Below are positions 21,269 to 25,651 of a stretch of 25,651 nt of DNA, piece after piece. A program made the position numbers and the translations under genes. The stretch's first letter is position 1. Every line of letters starts with the position of its first letter. Source of the stretch: Roseiarcus sp050015575 (GTDB lineage Bacteria > Pseudomonadota > Alphaproteobacteria > Rhizobiales > Beijerinckiaceae); assembly GCA_050015575.1 (NCBI GenBank), contig JBEKBD010000057.1:1-25651 (forward strand), read 5' to 3'. The notes beneath the pieces were generated by a model that saw nothing but the letters and a program-made list of their open reading frames with translations, had not been told where the DNA came from and searched no databases.

Positions 21269-21283
21269 TTAAATCAACCCTAA
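21269..21283 (-). promoter_or_regulatory. CtrA-box-like sequence just upstream of the kinase gene
   Basis: On the minus strand the site reads TTAG, seven bases (GGTTGAT), then TTAA: seven of eight matches to TTAA-N7-TTAA. It ends 13 bp before the kinase ATG. If CtrA binds here the kinase could be part of its own cell-cycle circuit, but this rests on motif similarity alone. Confidence 0.3.
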
Positions 21284-21390
21284 AACCGGCCGCTTTCCTC
21301 GCGCCCGAGGCCGCGTTGAGGGTCCGCGGCGGCGACTGCCTGCCGTCATGGTTACCAAATCGTCGCCTCACCGCGGTTCGAGGGTTGCCG

Positions 21391-21404
21391 CGGCGTTAAC
21401 GCCG
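21391..21404. repeat. 14-bp perfect palindrome in the 251-bp divergent gap
   Basis: CGGCGTTAACGCCG is self-complementary. It lies in the non-coding region between the divergent kinase gene (ends its start at 21256) and the small membrane-protein gene at 21508, so it could be an operator for either. The rest of the gap shows two CCGCGG copies and no clear promoter. Confidence 0.35.
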
Positions 21405-21507
21405 GCGGTCGAAAGCGCGGCTTTTCCGGCACGAGACTTCAAGGCGAGCGCGCTAGCCTGAGCCTCGCCGCCAACCCATCCGGCGGCGCCCGATTCGAAG
21501 CGCGCCC

Positions 21508-21828
21508 ATGAGTTTTCTGTTGCGAACCGCCTTCTGGCTCGGCCTGACCTTCAACGCGATGCCCTGGGGCGACGCGCGCTGGGCCGACGCCGTTCCCGAC
21601 GCGCGCGCCGCGCTCGGCGCCGGTCTGGCGACGCCAAGTCGCGACCAAGGCGGCGCCGCGGCGATCGCCCGCGCGATTGTCAGCGCGGCGCTCGAATCGC
21701 GGCCAGCGAGCCCCGCCGCCCCTCGCATCGGGCCGCCGCCGCAGGCGAGGCGCGCCTCGGTCGACACGCTCTCCGCCGCCGATCGCCTGCCGCCCTGGCG
21801 CGGCCCCGTCGCCCGCTCCGCGTCGTAA
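21508..21828 (+). CDS. Small membrane-associated hypothetical protein, DUF5330-like N-terminus
   Basis: Protein of 106 residues. The N-terminus SFLLRTAFWLGLTFNAMPWG is a hydrophobic segment that could be a signal anchor and resembles the start of small conserved Hyphomicrobiales proteins of the DUF5330 type. The remainder is Ala/Pro/Arg-rich with a short predicted helix (AAAIARAIVSAALE) and no recognisable catalytic motif. It precedes sufE on the same strand by 81 bp, a neighbour pair I associate with this order. The ribosome-binding site before the ATG is weak. The function is unknown; I consider it real because of the N-terminal pattern and position. Confidence 0.7.
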   Translation: MSFLLRTAFWLGLTFNAMPWGDARWADAVPDARAALGAGLATPSRDQGGAAAIARAIVSAALESRPASPAAPRIGPPPQARRASVDTLSAADRLPPWRGPVARSAS

Positions 21829-21909
21829 AACGCGACGCCGAGGCTGGCCTTCGCTCCGCCAAAGCGCATATAAGCGGAAGGCTCACCCTTCCCCTTAAAG
21901 AGCGCGCCG

Positions 21910-22329
21910 CTGACCGCGATCGAAACCATCCGCGCCGATTTCGCCTTCCTCGACGATTGGGAGGACCGCTATCGCTACGTCATCGAACTCGGCCGCGCGC
22001 TCGAGCCGCTGAGCGCGGCCGCGCATAACGACGCCAACAAGGTTCGCGGCTGCGTCAGCCAGGTTTGGCTCGAATGCGAGAGCCGCCGCGACGCGGCCGG
22101 CGAGACGATCCTGCATTTTCGCGGCGACAGCGATTCGCATCTGGTGCGCGGGCTGATCGCGATTGCGATCGCGCTGCTCTCGGACCGCGCGCCCAGGGAG
22201 ATCGTCGCCGCGGACGCCTTGGCGACGTTCCGCGAACTCGGCCTCGAGCAACATCTGACGCCGCAGCGCTCCAACGGCGTGCGGGCGATGATCGAGCGCA
22301 TGCGCGCGGACGCCGCCGCGCCGGCTTGA
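21910..22329 (+). CDS. sufE: SufE-family sulfur acceptor protein (Fe-S cluster assembly), apparent CTG start
   Basis: Accepts persulfide sulfur from the SufS cysteine desulfurase for iron-sulfur cluster assembly. Family features are DFAFLDDWEDRYRYVIELGRALEPL, then NDANKVRGCVSQVWLE with the sulfur-accepting Cys48, FRGDSDSHLVRGLIAIAIALLSDRAP, and a C-terminal ATFRELGLEQHLTPQRSNGVRAMIERMR. The frame is open from 21874 (TAA at 21871-21873), but there is no ATG, GTG or TTG before the conserved region. CTG at 21910 gives a 139-residue protein, close to the 138 of E. coli SufE, starting TAIETIRADF, with AAAGAG seven bases upstream. A GTG at 22144 would remove the active-site Cys and cannot be right. 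No SufS or SufBCD gene is nearby. A sequence error at the start codon remains possible. Confidence 0.88.
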   Translation: MTAIETIRADFAFLDDWEDRYRYVIELGRALEPLSAAAHNDANKVRGCVSQVWLECESRRDAAGETILHFRGDSDSHLVRGLIAIAIALLSDRAPREIVAADALATFRELGLEQHLTPQRSNGVRAMIERMRADAAAPA

Positions 22330-22504
22330 CGCGCGGTCGTCCCTTCGCCTTTAGGCCGGCGGCCTGGCGACCGCTCCGCCGGTCGGCGCGAAGCCGCTGA
22401 AGCCCAGCCGCCAAATTTGCCCGTCGGCGCCCCGTTTGGTCAATGGTCCGTTAATACCCGCGGCTGAATATCGGGCGGCATCGCCGCTATTTTCGGGACC
22501 CCCC

Positions 22505-23368
22505 ATGGACGCGCACGAAGAACCGAATCCCGACCATCCTATCGAAGCCGGCGCCGGGCCGAATGAACCCGCCGCGTGCGGAGACCAAGCCGAAGAACAC
22601 CCCGACGCGGCGCCGAACGCCGCCGAAGCGCACGAAGCCTCGCCGGCGAGCGAGGCGGCGCGGCTCGATCTCATTCCCTATCACGCGTCCGCTGAAGCCC
22701 AGGACGCCGACGGCGCGAGCGCCGCCGTGCGAGGGCCAAGGCGGTGGCGGGTCGGGCTCGCCGCCGGCTTGGCGCTCGTCGCCGCCGTCGCGGCGGCCGG
22801 GGCCTACGATCACGCGAGGCAGTCGAGCCTGCTGACGGCCAAAGCCGACGAAAGCCGCTCCCTCGCCCAGACGGTCAAGCTTCTCGAGGATCGCATCGGC
22901 GCCATCGAGGCCGCGCGAACGCGCGACGAAAGCGCCGATCTGCGCAAGCTCGCCGCCGAGATCAAAGCCGGGGGCGGCGGCGCGCGCGATCTCGGCGGCG
23001 CGCTTGCCCAGCTGACGGCCCGGGTCGACCGAGTCGACCACGAATCGACGGCCCGGATCGCCGACTTTTCGACGCGGCTCGACAAGCTCGAAAAGAGGCC
23101 GGCTGCGCCGCCGGCGAAGCCCGATCCCGGCGTCTCCGCCGAAACGACCGGCTCGCTCGCGAGGCCGCAGGCGCCGTTGCGCGGCTATTGGCTGGTCGAA
23201 GTCGAGGACGGCGCCGCGATCGTCGACGGCCGCGACGGGCCGCAACAAGTCGCGCCCGGCGATTTTCTGCCCGGCGCTGGCCGGGTGCAGCGCATCGAAC
23301 GTCGCGGACAAGGTTGGGTCGTGGTGACGACCTCGGGCCTCATCGTCGCCGATCAGCCGCCGTTCTGA
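22505..23368 (+). CDS. Uncharacterised membrane-anchored coiled-coil protein with a conserved C-terminal beta domain
   Basis: Protein of 287 residues, no function assigned. Residues 1-80 are acidic and Pro/Ala-rich (cytoplasmic), followed by one TM at about 82-101 (GLAAGLALVAAVAAAGAYDHA), a charged helical stretch at 110-198 with heptad-like spacing (LAQTVKLLEDRIGAIEAA; ALAQLTARVDRVD; IADFSTRLDKLEKR), a Pro-rich linker, and a C-terminal domain at about 225-283 (LRGYWLVEVEDGAAIVDGRDG, VAPGDFLPGAGRVQRIERRG, WVVVTTSGLI). Similar tails occur in conserved hypothetical proteins of Bradyrhizobium-like bacteria. The ATG at 22505 is preferred over a TTG at 22436. Its 3' end overlaps the 3' end of irr by 16 bp. 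The 175-bp gap upstream holds no gene and no clear promoter. Confidence 0.85.
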   Translation: MDAHEEPNPDHPIEAGAGPNEPAACGDQAEEHPDAAPNAAEAHEASPASEAARLDLIPYHASAEAQDADGASAAVRGPRRWRVGLAAGLALVAAVAAAGAYDHARQSSLLTAKADESRSLAQTVKLLEDRIGAIEAARTRDESADLRKLAAEIKAGGGGARDLGGALAQLTARVDRVDHESTARIADFSTRLDKLEKRPAAPPAKPDPGVSAETTGSLARPQAPLRGYWLVEVEDGAAIVDGRDGPQQVAPGDFLPGAGRVQRIERRGQGWVVVTTSGLIVADQPPF

Positions 23369-23850
23369 CTCGCCGAGCCGCCGGCGCGGCGAATCCGCAC
23401 GACGACGTCGATGCGCGCGATCTCGCCTCCGGCCGGCGATTTGGGCAATTGCGCCAGCGCGACGTCGCCGTCGGGGATGTCGATGAGCGCGCCGGTCTCC
23501 TCGATCAGAAAATGCTGGTGCGGGCTCGCATTGGTGTCGAAAAAGGCGCTCGGCCCGTCGATCGCGATTTCCCTGAGCAGCCCGGCGCCGGTGAATTGGT
23601 GCAGAGTGTTGTAGATCGTCGCCAGCGACACCGGCGCCCTGACGGCCTTGGCTTCCTCGAACAGCGTTTCCGCCGTCACGTGCCGGTCGCCTTTGCCGAA
23701 CAGCAGCCAGCCCAGCGCGAGGCGCTGGCGCGTCGGGCGCAGCCGGGCCTGGCGCAACTTGGCGCGCAGCTCGTGAACGGGGCACCCGTCCAAGGAGTCG
23801 CCGCCGGCGACAGTCTCGGCCTCGGCGGGCGAATCGGGGATGGCGCGCAC
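23353..23850 (-). CDS. irr: Iron response regulator Irr (Fur superfamily)
   Basis: Heme-responsive regulator that in Rhizobiales controls heme synthesis and iron genes under iron limitation; 165 residues. The core aligns well with Bradyrhizobium Irr: LRPTRQRLALGWLLFGKGDRHVTAETLFEEA, VSLATIYNTLHQFTGAGLL, FDTNASPHQHFLIEE, EIARIDVVVRIRR. The N-terminal GCPVH (Cys23-Pro24) matches the heme-regulatory motif position of B. japonicum Irr. The His cluster reads His111-Gln-His113 where B. japonicum has three histidines. The start is GTG at 23848-23850 with GAGGAGAAG upstream. It is divergent from fabA-fabB, a conserved neighbourhood. Orthology to Irr rather than Fur is well supported by the GWLLFG and DTN motifs. 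Confidence 0.95.
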   Translation of the reverse strand: MRAIPDSPAEAETVAGGDSLDGCPVHELRAKLRQARLRPTRQRLALGWLLFGKGDRHVTAETLFEEAKAVRAPVSLATIYNTLHQFTGAGLLREIAIDGPSAFFDTNASPHQHFLIEETGALIDIPDGDVALAQLPKSPAGGEIARIDVVVRIRRAGGSASQNGG

Positions 23851-23899
23851 TCGGGATCGCTTCTCCTCGCCTTCGGGCGGACCGCCCGATCTGCCGCGC

Positions 23900-23928
23900 G
23901 TTATATCACGTCGCTTCGCCTTCGTCAG
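23900..23928 (-). promoter_or_regulatory. Candidate irr promoter
   Basis: On the minus strand CTGACG, a 17-bp spacer and TATAAC lie about 50 bp upstream of the irr GTG. Both hexamers are one or two changes from consensus and the spacing is ideal. The 272-bp irr-fabA gap holds no obvious Irr-type ICE box. Its fabA side has no clear -35/-10. Confidence 0.5.
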
Positions 23929-24122
23929 CTAAACGTCGAGCAGACGCTGCGAAATCGTCTTCCGCGCGCCGGCTCCTCCCTCGCCGCGCGGCGCGGGCGG
24001 TCGGGCGCGACAAAAGGATTGCGGCCGAGCGCTTTCGGGACGCGCCCGCCTGTGGTAGGAAACGCGGAAAAGGCCGGCGCGCTCGGCGGCCGCGCCCTTC
24101 GAGCCGAGGAATTCGCGACAGC

Positions 24123-24647
24123 ATGCCGGAACGGCCCTCTCAGTTCGCCTACGAAGACCTGTTGGCCTGCGGCCGCGGCGACCTGTTCGGCGCGGGGAAC
24201 GCCCAGCTGCCTCTTCCGCCGATGCTGATGTTCGACCGCATCGCCGACATCAGCGAGACCGGCGGCGCCCACGGCAAGGGCGGCGTGCGCGCCGAGTTCG
24301 ACATCAGGCCCGAGCTGTGGTTCTTCGGTTGCCATTTCAAGGGCGATCCGGTCATGCCGGGATGCCTCGGGCTCGACGCGCTGTGGCAGCTGACCGGGTT
24401 TTTCCTCGGCTGGCTCGGCCTTCCCGGACGCGGCCGGGCGCTCGGGGTCGGCGAGGTGAAATTCATCGATCAGGTGCTGCCCTCGATCAAGCGGGTGATC
24501 TACGGCGTCGACATCAAGCGCGTCTTCAAGGGCAAGCTGATTCTCGGCATCGCCGATGGCTGGCTCGAGGCCGACGGGCGGCGCGTCTACGAAGTCAAAG
24601 ACATGCGCGTCGGCCTTTTCGGCGCCGCAAAGCCGAGCCATGCCTGA
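24123..24647 (+). CDS. fabA: 3-hydroxydecanoyl-ACP dehydratase/isomerase FabA
   Basis: Bifunctional enzyme of type II fatty acid synthesis. It dehydrates 3-hydroxydecanoyl-ACP and isomerises trans-2 to cis-3-decenoyl-ACP, the branch point for unsaturated fatty acids. It has 174 residues, near the usual 172. The active-site pair is His71 (WFFGCHFKGDPVMPG) and Asp85 (CLGLDALWQL), at the E. coli positions. Further signatures are FAYEDLLACGRGDLFG, PPMLMFDRI, and GRALGVGEVKFIDQVLP. The ATG at 24123 has GAGGAA about 11 bases upstream. It is followed by fabB after 42 bp, so they form an operon; in related genomes fabI usually follows. It is divergent from irr. Confidence 0.97.
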   Translation: MPERPSQFAYEDLLACGRGDLFGAGNAQLPLPPMLMFDRIADISETGGAHGKGGVRAEFDIRPELWFFGCHFKGDPVMPGCLGLDALWQLTGFFLGWLGLPGRGRALGVGEVKFIDQVLPSIKRVIYGVDIKRVFKGKLILGIADGWLEADGRRVYEVKDMRVGLFGAAKPSHA

Positions 24648-24689
24648 CCGCCCGGCGAGCCGGCGAAGAGGCCTTTGTGGAGCAGGCGG

Positions 24690-25651
24690 ATGAGACGCGT
24701 CGTCGTCACCGGCATGGGGATCGTCTCCTCGATCGGCGCGAACGCGGGGGAAGCGCTGGCGAGCCTGCGCGAGGCCAAATCCGGCGTTTCGCGTGCGGAA
24801 AAGTACGCCGAACTCGGCTTCCGTAGTCAGGTCCACGGCGCCCCGAGCGTGAAGCCCGAGGAGATCCTCGACCGCCGCGCGATGCGCTTTCACGGCGGCG
24901 GAACCGCCTGGTGCCATGTCGCGATGGACCAGGCGATCCGCGACGCCGGGCTCGACCTAAGCGACGTGTCGAACGAGCGCTCCGGCCTCATCGTCGGCTC
25001 GGGCGGCCCGTCGACGCGCGCCATCGTCGAGGCCGCCGACGTCACGCGCGCCAAGGGGCCCAAGCGCATCGGCCCCTACGCCGTGCCCAAGGCGATGTGC
25101 TCGACCGCCTCGGCGACGCTATCGACCTGGTTCAAGATCAAAGGGGTCGCGTATTCCATTTCCTCGGCCTGCGCGACCTCCAATCACTGCATCGGCGCGG
25201 CCGCCGAGCAAATCCTGATGGGCAAGCAGGACCTGATGTTCGCGGGCGGCTGCGAGGACCTCGACTGGACGCTGTCGGCGTTGTTCGACGCGATGGGAGC
25301 GATGTCGTCGGCCTATAATTCGACGCCGGAGCGCGCCTCGCGCGCCTACGACAAGAACCGCGACGGCTTCGTCATTTCCGCCGGGGCGGGCGTCGTCGTT
25401 CTCGAGGACTACCAGCGCGCCAAGGCGCGCGGCGCGCGCGTCTACGCCGAGATCGCCGGCTACGGCGCGACGTCCGACGGCGCCGACATGGTCGCGCCTT
25501 CGGGCGAGGGCGCGGCGCGCTGCATGCGTCAGGCGCTCGCCGGCGTGAAGGCGCCGATCGATTACATCAACCCGCACGCGACCTCGACGCCGATTGGCGA
25601 CATCAAGGAAATCGAGGCTTTGCGCGAAGTGTTCGGCTCCGGCGAAAAATG
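24690..25651 (+). CDS. fabB: 3-oxoacyl-ACP synthase I FabB, 3' end outside the window
   Basis: Condensing enzyme that elongates cis-3-decenoyl-ACP and other acyl-ACPs with malonyl-ACP, partner of FabA. About 320 residues are present of the usual 405. The N-terminus is RRVVVTGMGIVSSIGANAGE. The nucleophile Cys is in SISSACATSNHCIGAA, followed by GCEDLDWTLSALFDAMGAMSSAYN and YDKNRDGFVISAGAGVVVLE. The first catalytic His is in INPHATSTPIGDIKEIEAL; the second His lies beyond base 25651. The ATG at 24690 has GGAG seven bases upstream. FabB rather than FabF is favoured by the adjoining fabA and the NPHATSTPIGD form of the His motif. Confidence 0.96.
   Translation, partial: MRRVVVTGMGIVSSIGANAGEALASLREAKSGVSRAEKYAELGFRSQVHGAPSVKPEEILDRRAMRFHGGGTAWCHVAMDQAIRDAGLDLSDVSNERSGLIVGSGGPSTRAIVEAADVTRAKGPKRIGPYAVPKAMCSTASATLSTWFKIKGVAYSISSACATSNHCIGAAAEQILMGKQDLMFAGGCEDLDWTLSALFDAMGAMSSAYNSTPERASRAYDKNRDGFVISAGAGVVVLEDYQRAKARGARVYAEIAGYGATSDGADMVAPSGEGAARCMRQALAGVKAPIDYINPHATSTPIGDIKEIEALREVFGSGEK

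Noticed and set aside
19193..21283. 696-codon plus-strand open frame opposite the kinase and peptidoglycan-binding genes
   Set aside because: Antisense shadow; the minus strand encodes a kinase with all expected boxes.
21453..21929. Minus-strand frame opposite the small membrane protein
   Set aside because: No conserved features, and the plus-strand frame has the recognisable SFLLRTAFWLGL N-terminus next to sufE.
1..25651. CRISPR array, tRNA/rRNA genes, insertion sequences, toxin-antitoxin or phage genes
   Set aside because: I looked for spaced repeats, transposase motifs, tRNA-like cloverleaf ends and integrase motifs and found none that hold up.

Overview
The window is GC-rich chromosomal DNA that looks like an alphaproteobacterium of the order Hyphomicrobiales (Rhizobiales). 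The evidence is an Irr regulator beside fabA-fabB, a MarR/OmpR-type/EnvZ-like trio of the PetP-PetR kind beside a branched-chain aminotransferase, a Tad/Cpa pilus cluster in the Caulobacter-Rhizobium order, and a DivJ/PleC-like kinase followed by a peptidoglycan-binding protein and a DUF1491 protein. A methanotroph-type family (Methylocystaceae/Beijerinckiaceae) is possible but cannot be shown from this sequence. I see no IS element, phage gene, CRISPR array, tRNA or rRNA.

Layout. 1-818 (-): most of ahcY, cut by the window edge, with a candidate operator upstream. 1034-1369 (+): a CsaA-type tRNA-binding ORF with no usable start codon. 1497-1820 (+): trxA, convergent with a three-gene regulatory operon on the minus strand (4454 down to 1835: MarR regulator, response regulator, histidine kinase) whose reading frames overlap by 4 bases at both junctions. 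4580-5467 (+): ilvE, divergent from the operon. 5476-7758 (-): uvrD, convergent with ilvE.

16794 down to 7824 (-): a Tad (Flp) pilus cluster in the order flp, cpaA, cpaB, cpaC, cpaD, cpaE, cpaF, tadB, tadC. It encodes the pilin, prepilin peptidase, SAF-domain assembly protein, outer-membrane secretin, lipoprotein, MinD-like localisation ATPase, motor ATPase and two inner-membrane platform proteins. tadD, tadE, tadF and tadG are not in this block. A perfect 10-bp GC hairpin separates the pilin gene from the machinery genes. Upstream on the same strand are cfa (16966-18204) and the three-gene group DivJ/PleC-like kinase, peptidoglycan-binding protein and DUF1491 protein (21256 down to 18399).

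21508-23368 (+): a small membrane protein, sufE (apparently starting at CTG) and an uncharacterised membrane-anchored coiled-coil protein. The last overlaps convergently with irr (23353-23850, -). Divergent from irr are fabA and a 3'-truncated fabB, the anaerobic-type unsaturated fatty acid pathway.

Most of the window is ordinary conserved chromosome. I did not find a convincing undescribed multi-gene system. The points most worth a second look are the two genes without ATG/GTG/TTG starts (csaA-like and sufE), the UvrD lacking a recognisable Q motif, the Irr with a heme-regulatory Cys-Pro but an altered histidine cluster, the flp-cpaA hairpin, a recent 39-bp in-frame duplication in the peptidoglycan-binding protein, and the GspC/PilP-like tail of the uncharacterised coiled-coil protein.
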